Below, in pieces: positions 16,696-25,811 of a stretch of 64,000 nucleotides of DNA. The position numbers were made by a program, and so were the translations under genes. Within the stretch, counting starts at the first letter, position 1. Every line of letters starts with the position of its first letter. The notes under the pieces were generated by a model. It ran no database searches. It saw only the letters and a program-made list of their open reading frames with translations, and was not told where the DNA came from. Source of the stretch: an uncultured Bacteroidales bacterium (GTDB lineage: Bacteria > Bacteroidota > Bacteroidia > Bacteroidales > Paludibacteraceae); the NCBI GenBank assembly GCA_902762355.1, contig CACWNR010000008.1, positions 62,001 through 126,000 of the forward strand, read 5' to 3'.

Positions 16696-17541
16696 ATGAA
16701 AGAGAATAATATCCCTATTGTGGACTGTCCGTACGGCGATTACATGATCGGTGACGCGAGTGGTAAACTGATGAATGAGTACGGTCGTTATCCGTGTAAG
16801 ATCAAGTGCGGTGTGTATGCGTTGTTGGTTCGTGGAACCGCGCGTGCGACGATCAATGTGACGGACTATGAGTTCAAGGCGAATGATATCCTATTGCTTG
16901 AGCCGGGCAGTTTCCTGTTTATCCGTGAGTTCTCGGACGATGCGTTGGTGTATTGGATCGTGTTCGGTAGTAAGTTCCTCGAGAAATACACAGTGAATAA
17001 CAAGATGTCGTTGTCGGCGCTGCAGTTACACTCTCCGAAATTGAGTACGAGTGAGAACCACGTCAAAGTGCTCTGCTCCATGTACGAGACGATTGTGGCG
17101 GCACTCAATGCGGAACCGACGATGTTGGATACAGAGAAGATGGTTCATATCTTTAATCTGCTGCAGACCAGTTATGCCAAGTATGCGCACGAGCAGGATG
17201 AGTATCTGATTAAGCCGATGGATCGTAAGACGGAGATCTATCAGGATTACTGCCAACTCGTGCTGCAACATTATCATGAGTGGCATCATGTGAGTCAATA
17301 TGCCGAGGCGATGCGTCTTACCTTGCCGCATCTCTGTTCTACCATCAAATCGGTGGGAGAAAGAACAGCCGGAGACATCATTATTGAGGCGATTATTACA
17401 GATGCCAAATCGCAGTTGAAGATCACCAATCTGCAGGTGAAGGAGATTGCGCTCAGCTTGGGATTTGATAATGTGGCTTTCTTCAACCGCTTCTTCAAAG
17501 CCCGCGTGGGTGTGACACCTAAGGCATTCCGCAATGCATAA
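16696..17541 (+). CDS. AraC-family transcriptional regulator
   Basis: A 281-residue regulator. The N-terminal half is a cupin-like sensor domain (for example TDYEFKANDILLLEPGSF). The C-terminal part carries two helix-turn-helix motifs; the second, LQVKEIALSLGFDNVAFFNRFFKARVGVTPKAFRNA, is the AraC signature with phenylalanine-rich recognition region. The ATG at 16696 is used because the upstream open frame crosses the promoter. The target is unknown: the gene is flanked by rpsT and convergent rfbB, and has its own promoter and terminator. Confidence 0.9.
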   Translation: MKENNIPIVDCPYGDYMIGDASGKLMNEYGRYPCKIKCGVYALLVRGTARATINVTDYEFKANDILLLEPGSFLFIREFSDDALVYWIVFGSKFLEKYTVNNKMSLSALQLHSPKLSTSENHVKVLCSMYETIVAALNAEPTMLDTEKMVHIFNLLQTSYAKYAHEQDEYLIKPMDRKTEIYQDYCQLVLQHYHEWHHVSQYAEAMRLTLPHLCSTIKSVGERTAGDIIIEAIITDAKSQLKITNLQVKEIALSLGFDNVAFFNRFFKARVGVTPKAFRNA

Positions 17542-17575
17542 AAATTAAGGACGCTTTCGAGCGCCCTTAATTTTT
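17541..17575. terminator. Bidirectional terminator between araC-type gene and rfbB
   Basis: A hairpin with stem AATTAAGG-A-CGCT / AGCG-C-CCTTAATT, loop TTCG and one mismatch. It has T-runs on both sides, so it can serve both convergent genes. Confidence 0.9.
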
Positions 17576-18708
17576 TAACGATTCTTGTACATATCGTCGT
17601 AGTATTTCTCGTACTCACCGGAGGTGATATTATCGAGCCATTCTTGGTTATCAAGGTACCAGCGAACGGTTTTCTCGATGCCTTCTTCGAACTGGAGGCT
17701 TGGCTCCCAGCCTAACTCGCGTTGCAGTTTGGTCGAGTCAATGGCATAGCGCATATCGTGTCCGGCGCGGTCGGTGACGTAGGTGATCAGATCGAGGTCT
17801 GCACCTTCGGGACGACCAAGCAGTTTGTCGACGGTCTTGATAATGGTCTTGATGATGTCGATGTTTTTCCACTCGTTGAATCCACCGATATTATAGGTCT
17901 CTGCAATCTTTCCGTTATGGAAAATGATATCGATCGCACGTGCGTGATCCACTACATAGAGCCAATCGCGTACGTTCTCGCCCTTGCCATAAACAGGCAG
18001 CGGTTTGCGATGACGGATATTATTGATGAAGAGCGGAATGAGTTTCTCCGGGAACTGGTATGGACCGTAATTGTTCGAGCAGTTCGTCACGATGGTCGGC
18101 ATGCCGTAGGTGTCGTGGAAAGCACGAACGAAGTGATCGGACGATGCTTTCGATGCCGAGTACGGCGAATGCGGGTTGTATTTGGTGGTCTCATAGAAGA
18201 AATCCTCACCGTACGCAAGATGATGCTCCGCAGAGGAAGCGGTGGTTGTAAACGGCGGCTCGATGCCTTCGGGATGGGTGAGTTGGAGCGCACCATAAAC
18301 CTCATCGGTGGAGATATGATAGAAACGCTTGCCTTCCCATTTCTCCGGCAGGGATTCCCAATAGAGTTTAGCGGCTTGGAGCATAGAGAGCGTACCCATG
18401 ACATTCGTGCGGGCAAAAGTGAACGGATCTTTGATGGAGCGATCTACGTGGCTCTCGGCTGCGAGATGGATCACGCCGGTCACGTGCTCTTCTTTCATGA
18501 GGGCGAAGATCGTATCGAAGTCGCATATGTCGGCACGTACAAAACGGTAGTTGGGTTTGTCCTCGATATCCTTGAGGTTCGCCAGATTACCTGCGTAGGT
18601 CAACTTATCCACGTTGATGATCCGGTAGTCGGGGTACTTGTTAACAAACAAGCGCACTACATGACTCCCGATAAATCCGGCTCCGCCGGTGATAATGATA
18701 GATTTCAT
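17575..18708 (-). CDS. rfbB: dTDP-glucose 4,6-dehydratase
   Basis: Second step of dTDP-L-rhamnose synthesis, making dTDP-4-keto-6-deoxyglucose for surface polysaccharides. The 377-residue extended SDR protein has the NAD-binding motif TGGAGFIGSH (residues 7-16), the catalytic STDEVYG segment and YSASKASSDH with the Tyr-x-x-x-Lys pair. Late motifs NNYGPYQFPEKLIP and DWLYVVDHARA are typical of RfbB. No rfbA, rfbC or rfbD is next to it. It overlaps birA by 4 bases as the last gene of a long minus-strand run. Confidence 0.95.
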   Translation of the reverse strand: MKSIIITGGAGFIGSHVVRLFVNKYPDYRIINVDKLTYAGNLANLKDIEDKPNYRFVRADICDFDTIFALMKEEHVTGVIHLAAESHVDRSIKDPFTFARTNVMGTLSMLQAAKLYWESLPEKWEGKRFYHISTDEVYGALQLTHPEGIEPPFTTTASSAEHHLAYGEDFFYETTKYNPHSPYSASKASSDHFVRAFHDTYGMPTIVTNCSNNYGPYQFPEKLIPLFINNIRHRKPLPVYGKGENVRDWLYVVDHARAIDIIFHNGKIAETYNIGGFNEWKNIDIIKTIIKTVDKLLGRPEGADLDLITYVTDRAGHDMRYAIDSTKLQRELGWEPSLQFEEGIEKTVRWYLDNQEWLDNITSGEYEKYYDDMYKNR

Positions 18709-19385
18709 AAAATATATTTTATTTGTTTAAATTCGTATTGACGGATTTGACCGTTGATGTCGCGCAGGACAATTTCGCCGGTAGGCAGGACATCTTGTAT
18801 TACCGCTTCAAACCTTCCCTTTTTATCTTCGAACGGCCAGCATCCTTCTCGACGATAGAGATGAGACTTATAGTACGCCCATACATCCTGTTCGGGTTCG
18901 TTGAGTACGGTGTGTACCGCTTCGAGCAATTGGTTCATCAAGCGTTCAATGTCGTATTCTTGCCCTCGAATCTGCTTAAGCGATATAGGATTCGGTGCGT
19001 TTGAAACGAAGGTCGTCTGGTTGACATTCAAGCCGATGCCTGCTATCGAATAACGTATTTCATTTCCTATAATGGCGTTTTCTACCAAAATGCCTGCTGC
19101 TTTCTTGTCGCCGTAATAAATGTCGTTCGGCCATTTGATCGTAAAATCGTCGCCTATCACCCGAAGTATTGCCACGCCAACCGCAATGTTGAGGAAGTGG
19201 AGGTTCTTGTTTGGCGGCAGCAGGATCGAGCACAACAGGTTCTTCCCTTCTTCGCTTTCCCAACTGTTGCCTGTTTGTCCGCGTCCGGCAGTTTGGTATC
19301 CCGCATAGATAAACTCCGGCGGATTGCCTTCGGCAGCCAGTTGCTTAAGCAGGGTGTTTGTACTATTGGTGCGCGCGATATACAT
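18705..19385 (-). CDS. birA: Biotin--[acetyl-CoA carboxylase] ligase
   Basis: Attaches biotin to carboxylases through biotinyl-AMP. The 226-residue protein has GYQTAGRGQTGNSWES, the biotinyl-AMP-binding region, KWPNDIYYGDKKAAGILVE and the C-terminal SH3-like part. It lacks an N-terminal DNA-binding domain, so it is a ligase only and not a repressor. It starts inside the end of dacB (23-base overlap) and overlaps rfbB by 4 bases. Confidence 0.92.
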   Translation of the reverse strand: MYIARTNSTNTLLKQLAAEGNPPEFIYAGYQTAGRGQTGNSWESEEGKNLLCSILLPPNKNLHFLNIAVGVAILRVIGDDFTIKWPNDIYYGDKKAAGILVENAIIGNEIRYSIAGIGLNVNQTTFVSNAPNPISLKQIRGQEYDIERLMNQLLEAVHTVLNEPEQDVWAYYKSHLYRREGCWPFEDKKGRFEAVIQDVLPTGEIVLRDINGQIRQYEFKQIKYIL

Positions 19386-20745
19386 CTAACAAGTATTGTT
19401 GGATCACGTGTTGTACATTTATTGCCTTACCCGGGGCGGAGTTGATGAGGATAGCAAAGACCCAGGTCTCTCCGTTGGGCATATCGATGTAACCGGCGAA
19501 ATTTTTGGTGCCTGCAATCGTTCCGCTTTTGGCATGGATTCGGCCTTCGAGTTCTGTCTTGGGACACAGGCTTTTGAGCGTGCCGCTTTGTCCGCTCACG
19601 GGGAGGGAGTTGATCCAGGTCTCTTTGTTGTTACTGCGCGCCATGACGGAGAGCAGTTGCACGAAGGCTTTGGCACTTACGGCATCTTGCGGTGCGAGAC
19701 CGCAGCCGTCTTTGATGATGGCGTTTTGCACGGACACTCCTCTGCGACGCCAGAAGTCACGCAAGAGATCCTGACTGTTATGAATCGTGCCGGGTAGGGT
19801 ATAGCGTGTGCCTAAATAACGGAACAGCGCCTCGGCGTAGAGGTTGTTACTATTGACGTTTGTCTCCTTGATGATTTCCGACAGCGGTTCCGAGTAATGG
19901 ATGTATAGTTCCGTGCGCGGCGGTATAAGCGGGTTGTAGTCTGCGATATAACAGGCATCGCGTTTGACTTTGATACCCGCTTCGCGCAGCCGATTCGTGA
20001 AATGACGCGCTAACAGCAGTCCGGGATTCGGAAGGTCACCTTTGACACCGAACGTACCGAGGTTTGAGGGTACAGCGCCGGTGAGATAGCGTTCGCGGCT
20101 GTATGGCAGTCCACTCACAAAGGCCCCATCGTAGGTGATCTTGTCGCAGCGGATTCGGTTGATGAAATAGACATCCTCCACGTAGGGTTCGGTCTTGACG
20201 ACCTTGGCAACCGTACCGGGTTCGCCGCTCTGGAGCACGATGTTCATCGTGTTGCCGTAGTAGTTGAGTGCAAAGATACCCGGGGCGTAGTAGTTACCGG
20301 CGTCTTCGCAGAGCCAGTTGGGGTTCTGCGCCTCGCCGTCCAACATCGTCATATCGGCGATGATGCCGCCGTCGATGGAGGTGATACCGGCTTTCTGAAC
20401 GGCTTTGAGCCATTGGTCGAGAAAACCCGTACGGCCTTTCCAACCCAAGGACGGATCACAACTTCCGTGGATATAGAGGTTGCCGTGTAAGACACCGTTC
20501 TCGATGGTACCTGTATATTCGAGGACGGTCGGAAAACGGTATCCGGGGCCGAGTATCTCGAGTGCCGCGCCGGTCGTCAGTAACTTCATGACCGACGCCG
20601 GCGGCACTACGTGATCTGCACGATAACTGTCTATCACTTCGCCTGTCTGCATGTTCTGCACATAAACAGACATGTTGGCTTGTCCTGTGATCGGATGGGT
20701 CAACAGGAAATTGATAGAGAGCAATATGGACGCAAAGATACTCAC
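19363..20745 (-). CDS. dacB: D-alanyl-D-alanine carboxypeptidase/endopeptidase (PBP4 type, S13)
   Basis: Periplasmic peptidoglycan hydrolase. The 460-residue protein has a signal peptide (residues about 1-23). The active-site motif is PPASVMKLL (Ser51-x-x-Lys54), the second motif SNN occurs in NVNSNNLYAEALFR, and the third, KSG, in HAKSGTIAGTKNFAGY. The spacing between the first two motifs is large, as in PBP4, where an extra domain is inserted. The start codon overlaps the preceding gene by 4 bases. Confidence 0.93.
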   Translation of the reverse strand: MSIFASILLSINFLLTHPITGQANMSVYVQNMQTGEVIDSYRADHVVPPASVMKLLTTGAALEILGPGYRFPTVLEYTGTIENGVLHGNLYIHGSCDPSLGWKGRTGFLDQWLKAVQKAGITSIDGGIIADMTMLDGEAQNPNWLCEDAGNYYAPGIFALNYYGNTMNIVLQSGEPGTVAKVVKTEPYVEDVYFINRIRCDKITYDGAFVSGLPYSRERYLTGAVPSNLGTFGVKGDLPNPGLLLARHFTNRLREAGIKVKRDACYIADYNPLIPPRTELYIHYSEPLSEIIKETNVNSNNLYAEALFRYLGTRYTLPGTIHNSQDLLRDFWRRRGVSVQNAIIKDGCGLAPQDAVSAKAFVQLLSVMARSNNKETWINSLPVSGQSGTLKSLCPKTELEGRIHAKSGTIAGTKNFAGYIDMPNGETWVFAILINSAPGKAINVQHVIQQYLLDVYRAHQ

Positions 20746-23054
20746 TTGCTCAGATACTCGTGCATAGCTGCTGCGGCTTTGCGGCCGTCCGACATCGCGA
20801 GAATAACCGTAGCACCTCCGCGAACGATATCGCCTCCGGCGAAGATCATCGGCAGGTTGGATTGCATACCTTCGTTTACGACGATCGTACCTTTCTTTCC
20901 GATCTCGAGGCCTTCTACGGACGACGGAATCAGCGGGTTCGGGCTAACGCCTACGGCGACGATGACGAGATCCACAGGGATCGTGACGGTCTTGCCTTCT
21001 ACGGGCACCGGACTGCGACGACCGGATTCGTCGGGTTCGCCGAGTTCCATGACTTGGAGTACGGCTTCGCAAACACGTCCGTTCTCGTCGGCATGGTACT
21101 CAATCGGGTTGTGCAGGGTCATAAACTCGATGCCTTCTTGTTTGGCGTGATGTACCTCTTCGATACGCGCGGGCATCTCCTCTTCGGAACGGCGGTAGAT
21201 GATCATTGCGCGCTCTGCACCGAGCCGTTTGGCGGTACGCACGGCATCCATCGCAGTGTTACCACCACCGATGATCGCTACGTTCTTGCCGTAGAGCAGC
21301 GGGGTGTCGGTCGCAGGGTTCGAAGCGTCCATGAGGTTGACGCGGGTCAGGTACTCGTTGGAGGACATGACACCGTTGAGGTTCTCACCCGGGATGTTCA
21401 TGAAGCGCGGCAGACCGGCTCCGGAACCGACGAAGATACCCTTGAAACCTTGCTCTTCGAGTTCTTTAATGGAGATGGTCTTGCCAATGATGGTATCGGT
21501 ATGGAACTGCACGCCCAAGGCACGCAGACCGTCTATCTCAATATCCACGATGCGATTCGGCAGACGGAACTCCGGAATACCGTATTTGAGTACACCGCCT
21601 ATCTCATGCAGGGCTTCGAAGACATGCACCTCGTAGCCGTACTTGGCGGCGTCGCCGGCGAAGGTCAAGCCTGCAGGGCCGGAACCCACCACGGCAATTT
21701 TAGCGCCTGTTGGCTTTTTATTTTCGACTTTTTTCTCTTGGCTGTTGGCAAAATCTGCGCAGAAACGCTCGAGGTAACCGATAGCAACTGCCGGATGACC
21801 CATCTTGAGATGGATACACTGCGATTCACATTGTTTCTCTTGCGGGCATACGCGACCGCAAACGGCAGGCAGAGAGGATGATTCTTTGATGACCGCAGCC
21901 GCGCCAAGTACGTCTCCTGTTTCGAGGGTCTTGATGAAGCCCGGGATGTTGATGTTCACCGGACAGCCTTGTACGCAGGTCGGGTTCTTGCAGTTCAGAC
22001 AACGATGGGATTCCGTGATGGCTTGCTCGAACGTCAGACCTTGGTTAACTTCCTCGTGCAGCGATTTGACACGCACTTCCGGACGCAGTTCGGGCATCTG
22101 AACACGTGGTATAGCGACGCGATCTTTCGGTTTGCCTTCGAAGGGTTCTACTTGCTTTTTGGGTGTAGATGCCTCTGCTTTAACTTCATCCCGATTCCGT
22201 GTCGTTACCGTGTCGTTACCGTGTTTTGGATCACCCATGTGCATATATGCTTCGAGTGCCTCCGCTTCTTCCGCTTTGTAGGATTTCATGCGGCTGAGCA
22301 TCTCTGTCCAATCGACCTCGTGGGCGTCAAACTCGGGTCCATCGACGCAAACGAATTTTGTTTTGCCGCCTACGGTAACACGGCACGCGCCGCACATTCC
22401 TGTGCCATCGACCATGATGGTGTTGAGCGAAGCTTCCGTCGGGATATTGTATTTGGCGGTCGTGAGGGCAACGAACTTCATCATGATCGCCGGGCCGATG
22501 GTGATACACTTATCGACTTTCTCGCGGTTGATGACTTGCTCGACACCTATGGTGACGACACCTTGTTGTCCGGCAGAACCATCGTCGGTCATGATGATCA
22601 CTTCGTCCGACCATTGTGCCAGTTCATCGCGGAGGATGAGCAGGTCTTTGTTGCGGGCAGCAAGGACGGTAATGACCTTATTGCCGGCTTTCTTGAGGGC
22701 TTCGGCGATAGGCAACATAGGCGCAGCGCCTACACCACCGCACGCACAAACGACCGTACCGTATTTCTCAATACGTGTGGCGCGACCGAGCGGTCCGACT
22801 ACATCGTGAATCGAATCGCCGGCGTTGAGAGCCAGCAGTTTGTGGGTGGAAGCACCTACTTGTTGAACGACAAGGGTGATAGTCCCTTTTTCAATGTCTG
22901 CGCCGGCGATGGTCAAGGGCACACGTTCGGAATTGGCGTCCACGCGAATGATCACAAAATGGCCGGCACGACGACTACGGGCAATAAGCGGAGCTTCAAC
23001 TACGAGCTCCGCTACATTGTCCGAAAAGAATCTTTTGGAAATGATTTTATTCAT
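20742..23054 (-). CDS. Fused NfnAB-type NADH-dependent ferredoxin:NADP+ oxidoreductase (FNR-like plus GltD-like)
   Basis: A 770-residue fusion. Residues about 1-280 are a ferredoxin-NADP reductase/PyrK-like subunit (HFVIIRVDANSERVPLTI; 2Fe-2S cysteines in GMCGACRVTVGGKTKFVCVD). Residues about 320-770 are a GltD-like subunit with iron-sulfur cysteines (CLNCKNPTCVQGCPVNI, CGRVCPQEKQCESQC), FAD motif VVGSGPAGLTFAGDAA and NADPH motif IIGGGNTAMDAVRTAKR. Such fusions are often annotated as glutamate synthase small chain, but no large subunit is nearby. The architecture fits electron-bifurcating transhydrogenase NfnAB, or the related sulfide dehydrogenase. It is the fourth gene of the minus-strand run. 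Confidence 0.85.
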   Translation of the reverse strand: MNKIISKRFFSDNVAELVVEAPLIARSRRAGHFVIIRVDANSERVPLTIAGADIEKGTITLVVQQVGASTHKLLALNAGDSIHDVVGPLGRATRIEKYGTVVCACGGVGAAPMLPIAEALKKAGNKVITVLAARNKDLLILRDELAQWSDEVIIMTDDGSAGQQGVVTIGVEQVINREKVDKCITIGPAIMMKFVALTTAKYNIPTEASLNTIMVDGTGMCGACRVTVGGKTKFVCVDGPEFDAHEVDWTEMLSRMKSYKAEEAEALEAYMHMGDPKHGNDTVTTRNRDEVKAEASTPKKQVEPFEGKPKDRVAIPRVQMPELRPEVRVKSLHEEVNQGLTFEQAITESHRCLNCKNPTCVQGCPVNINIPGFIKTLETGDVLGAAAVIKESSSLPAVCGRVCPQEKQCESQCIHLKMGHPAVAIGYLERFCADFANSQEKKVENKKPTGAKIAVVGSGPAGLTFAGDAAKYGYEVHVFEALHEIGGVLKYGIPEFRLPNRIVDIEIDGLRALGVQFHTDTIIGKTISIKELEEQGFKGIFVGSGAGLPRFMNIPGENLNGVMSSNEYLTRVNLMDASNPATDTPLLYGKNVAIIGGGNTAMDAVRTAKRLGAERAMIIYRRSEEEMPARIEEVHHAKQEGIEFMTLHNPIEYHADENGRVCEAVLQVMELGEPDESGRRSPVPVEGKTVTIPVDLVIVAVGVSPNPLIPSSVEGLEIGKKGTIVVNEGMQSNLPMIFAGGDIVRGGATVILAMSDGRKAAAAMHEYLSK

Positions 23055-23064
23055 TAATTTCTTT

Positions 23065-23943
23065 TTAGAAATGTTTTGTTTCTTTGCCTACGATAGAGGA
23101 AAGGAGGTTGTTGGCCAGACGGGAAGCACCGAAGCGGAACCACTCGTTGTTGAGCCATTCTTCGCCGAGGATCTCCTTGACGAGCGTGAAGTGTTGTACA
23201 GCCTCGTCGGTTGTCGACACACCACCGGCAGGTTTGTAACCCATCTTGATGCCTGCTTTCTCTTTCCATGCCTTGATGGCGTGGCACATGATGAAGGTAG
23301 CCTCCGGCGTAGCGTTGACGCTGATCTTACCGGTTGAGGTCTTGATGAAATCGCAGCCAGCAGCCATCGAGAGGATGGAAGCTTTCCAGATGTTCTCTGC
23401 GGTTTTGAGCAGTCCGGTCTCGAGGATCACTTTGAGATGATGCTCTTTGCAAACGTCCTTGATCTCGCGGATCTCATCGAAGCACTCCTGATAACGGCCT
23501 TCGAGGAACTTACCTACAGAAAGCACGATATCCACCTCGGTAGCACCCATCTTGAGGGCCATTGCGGTCTCGGCTACTTTGATCTCCGGGAAAGTCTGTG
23601 CAGCGGGGAAGCCGGCACAGCAGCAAGCGATATTGAATTTCGGATCCTTGAGGGCTTTGCGTACGTACTCTGCCATAGCGGGATAAACGCAGATAGCGGC
23701 TACGTTGGGCACACCCGGGAACTTCGCTTCGAAGGTGTTTACGGCATTCGCCATGCTTTCTACTTTAGCAATGGTGTCGTCTGCACTCAGGGTCGTGTAG
23801 TCAATCTGGTGGAGGCACTCTTTCCATACCTCGACATTGTTGTTCTCAGCAAAATGTTTTGCTTCGATGTCAGCAACTTGAGCTTTTACTTGCTCATCGG
23901 TAAACGGGCAGGGGTACTGCGCAAATAATTCTTCAAAATTCAT
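23065..23943 (-). CDS. deoC: Deoxyribose-phosphate aldolase
   Basis: Cleaves 2-deoxyribose 5-phosphate to glyceraldehyde 3-phosphate and acetaldehyde in deoxynucleoside catabolism. The 292-residue protein carries the Schiff-base lysine in DFIKTSTGKIS, the second lysine region in KMGYKPAGGVSTTDEA, and NIACCCAGFPAAQTFPEIKVAE. It is somewhat longer than E. coli DeoC, like other Bacteroidota copies. It lies 10 bases upstream of the NfnAB-like gene. Confidence 0.94.
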   Translation of the reverse strand: MNFEELFAQYPCPFTDEQVKAQVADIEAKHFAENNNVEVWKECLHQIDYTTLSADDTIAKVESMANAVNTFEAKFPGVPNVAAICVYPAMAEYVRKALKDPKFNIACCCAGFPAAQTFPEIKVAETAMALKMGATEVDIVLSVGKFLEGRYQECFDEIREIKDVCKEHHLKVILETGLLKTAENIWKASILSMAAGCDFIKTSTGKISVNATPEATFIMCHAIKAWKEKAGIKMGYKPAGGVSTTDEAVQHFTLVKEILGEEWLNNEWFRFGASRLANNLLSSIVGKETKHF

Positions 23944-23962
23944 AACTTGGTATATTTAAGGG

Positions 23963-24721
23963 TTAAACTTTTTTTGCTTTTGCTTTGGGCTTGGCGGCTG
24001 CTTTAGCCTTGGGAGCCTCTTTTGGGGCTTGCTTCGGAGCTTTTGGCTTAACATCTGCGAGGCGGCCGATAATGGTCTCGTTGCCGCGAACGGCTTCACC
24101 TACGGTGACGAACATCTCGGTGTCCATCGGCAAGTACATATCCACGCGGGAGCCGAGTTTGATGAAACCGAGGTGGGTATTACGGTGCGCCTGATGACCG
24201 GGTTTTGCGTAGGTCACGATTCGGCGTGCCATGGCGCCGGCAATCTGACGAAGGGCGATCTGCACTTTGTTCGGTGTCTCGATGACTACGAGCGAGCGCT
24301 CGTTCTCGGTGCTCGACTTAGGTAACCATGCGCCCATATGACGGCCTTTCTGATGCTCGGAAACGAGGATCTCTCCCTCGATGGGGTACCAGTTGGCATG
24401 TACGTTAAAGGGCGACATGAAGATCGACACTTGCAGTTTCTGCTCGCGGAAATACTCGTTCTCTTCGGTCGGTTCAACCACTACGACACGACCGTCCGCC
24501 GGGGCGATGATGAAATTGGGGTCATCAATCTCCAACACGCGTACAGGGTTGCGGAAGAAATAGGTGACGAACACGAGCAGTACCGCTGTCAGTACCAACG
24601 TGATAGCGAATACCCAATGGGGTTGCACAAACAAGTAAATAGGTACGTTAATGATGAACAGGAGCAGCACGGTACCCACGATCAAGCCGCGTCCTTCTCT
24701 GTGTATTCTGGGAGTTTTCAT
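23963..24721 (-). CDS. psd: Phosphatidylserine decarboxylase
   Basis: Converts phosphatidylserine to phosphatidylethanolamine. The 252-residue precursor has two N-terminal membrane segments (about 14-50). The body contains FMSPFNVHANWYPIEGEI, and the self-cleavage site is in IKLGSRVDMYLP, where cleavage between Gly and Ser makes the pyruvoyl subunit. The last 28 residues are a low-complexity Lys/Ala/Pro tail, unusual for the family. The ATG at 24721 is used; the upstream extension overlaps the preceding gene. No pssA is adjacent. Confidence 0.93.
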   Translation of the reverse strand: MKTPRIHREGRGLIVGTVLLLFIINVPIYLFVQPHWVFAITLVLTAVLLVFVTYFFRNPVRVLEIDDPNFIIAPADGRVVVVEPTEENEYFREQKLQVSIFMSPFNVHANWYPIEGEILVSEHQKGRHMGAWLPKSSTENERSLVVIETPNKVQIALRQIAGAMARRIVTYAKPGHQAHRNTHLGFIKLGSRVDMYLPMDTEMFVTVGEAVRGNETIIGRLADVKPKAPKQAPKEAPKAKAAAKPKAKAKKV

Positions 24722-24725
24722 ATTC

Positions 24726-25157
24726 TTATTGCCACATTTGGTAGGGGAACTGTGCCAGCATGTCGGCTGCCTGGTCAAGTCCCGTTTGGAGTTTTTTCTC
24801 GATCATAAACTTGAACATAAACGGAATATCCGCTTTGACGGTCAGTTTGAGCCGTGTGTCGGTCGGACTCACTTCTTTCATCTGGATCCAGAAGTTGGCG
24901 TCCATCGGAATGCCTTCTGCTCCGAACTTGACGGTGTCGTTCTCGATCCGATCGACGATAGCGATGGTGATTTTCTGCGCCAGACCATCCACTTTGAGGC
25001 GTACGCGGTCGGGCTCAATTTCCATTTCCTGAATCTTATCTTTGGGAATCATATCCTTCACGCGCTCGAGGTTCTGCATGTTACTCAGCACACGATAAAT
25101 CTGCGCTGCCGAGCAGGGTGCGGATGTGATCTTACTTTCGTATTTCGATTCTGCCAT
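24726..25157 (-). CDS. SRPBCC (START/Bet v1-like) lipid-binding-fold protein
   Basis: A 143-residue single-domain protein with the pattern of the SRPBCC fold: an N-terminal strand KYESKITSAPCSAAQIYRVLSN, several beta strands and a long C-terminal helix. Family members bind hydrophobic ligands. It lies 4 bases upstream of psd and leads the minus-strand operon, so a lipid-related role is plausible but unproven. The ATG at 25157 is used; the promoter lies directly upstream of it. Confidence 0.7.
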   Translation of the reverse strand: MAESKYESKITSAPCSAAQIYRVLSNMQNLERVKDMIPKDKIQEMEIEPDRVRLKVDGLAQKITIAIVDRIENDTVKFGAEGIPMDANFWIQMKEVSPTDTRLKLTVKADIPFMFKFMIEKKLQTGLDQAADMLAQFPYQMWQ

Positions 25158-25181
25158 AATTCTGCATTTTAATTGCGGCTG

Positions 25182-25213
25182 CAAAGTTACAAAAAATCTT
25201 GCATATATGCAAG
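25182..25213 (-). promoter_or_regulatory. Promoter of the SRPBCC-psd-deoC-nfnAB-dacB-birA-rfbB run
   Basis: On the minus strand TAACTTTG (25182-25189) lies 20 bases downstream of CTTG (25210-25213). The -33 region contains the perfect palindrome TTGCATATATGCAA (25199-25212). Confidence 0.8.
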
Positions 25214-25217
25214 TATA

Positions 25218-25682
25218 TTATTCTTTTTGTAGTCTTTTTTGATATTTTTGCACCTCGAGAGAGGTTCTTGCGATACGTTTTTCGAGTTCTTTGATGTCGG
25301 AAATGACGATTTGGAGGTGTTGTGCCTGCTCGAGTTTGGGATCATCGGTAGAGGGGATGCGTTTGCCGTTTTGGTAGAGCATCAGATCCTTGCCATCGTC
25401 ACGCACCAAAATACGCAAACCGTTTCGTCCGTTGGTTACATAGTAACCATGATCTTGATATTTTTCGTTGCGTTCGTAATGGAACAGCGCAATCAGACTA
25501 TCGGAAACGGGCAGTAGACGATCCAATTCGCCTTCGTAATACGCCAAACTGCGCACCTGCTCTTCCAAACGGATGCTATCCTGCACATGTTTCTCGGCTT
25601 TGTGCTGTTCTACGCGTGAAGGTTTGTTGCAACTCACGAGCGCGAGCGTGAGGGCAATAATAAGGAATATCGTTCTTCTCAT
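25218..25682 (-). CDS. Small lipoprotein with coiled-coil ends, unknown function
   Basis: A 154-residue predicted lipoprotein: signal MRRTIFLIIALTLALVSC with lipobox ending at Cys18. A charged helical segment follows (RVEQHKAEKHVQDSIRLEEQV). A central part, YVTNGRNGLRILVRDDGKDLMLYQNGKRI, may be a small beta domain, and a second helix ends the protein. I do not recognise a family. It is transcribed from its own promoter and ends only 5 bases before the next promoter. The upstream in-frame extension is promoter DNA and is not used. Confidence 0.75.
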   Translation of the reverse strand: MRRTIFLIIALTLALVSCNKPSRVEQHKAEKHVQDSIRLEEQVRSLAYYEGELDRLLPVSDSLIALFHYERNEKYQDHGYYVTNGRNGLRILVRDDGKDLMLYQNGKRIPSTDDPKLEQAQHLQIVISDIKELEKRIARTSLEVQKYQKRLQKE

Positions 25683-25690
25683 ATCGGGCA

Positions 25691-25722
25691 CAAAGGTACA
25701 AAAAAATATTGATATGCACAAA
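25691..25722 (-). promoter_or_regulatory. Promoter of the small lipoprotein gene
   Basis: On the minus strand TACCTTTG (25691-25698) and TTTG (25719-25722) with 20-base spacing, 9 bases upstream of the start codon. Confidence 0.8.
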
Positions 25723-25736
25723 TTTTTCCATAAATA

Positions 25737-25768
25737 TTTGCACAATTCAAAAAAAAGTTGTAATTTTG
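25737..25768 (+). promoter_or_regulatory. Promoter of the OmpA/TPR lipoprotein operon
   Basis: TTTG (25737-25740) and TAATTTTG (25761-25768), 20-base spacing, back to back with the promoter at 25691-25722. Confidence 0.85.
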
Positions 25769-25811
25769 CAGCGAAATATGTGATTTCACATACAAAACAA
25801 AATATATGCAT

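Noticed and set aside
20742..23054. Annotation as glutamate synthase small subunit
   Set aside because: The N-terminal FNR/PyrK-like half and the absence of a large subunit gene make an NfnAB-type fusion more likely.
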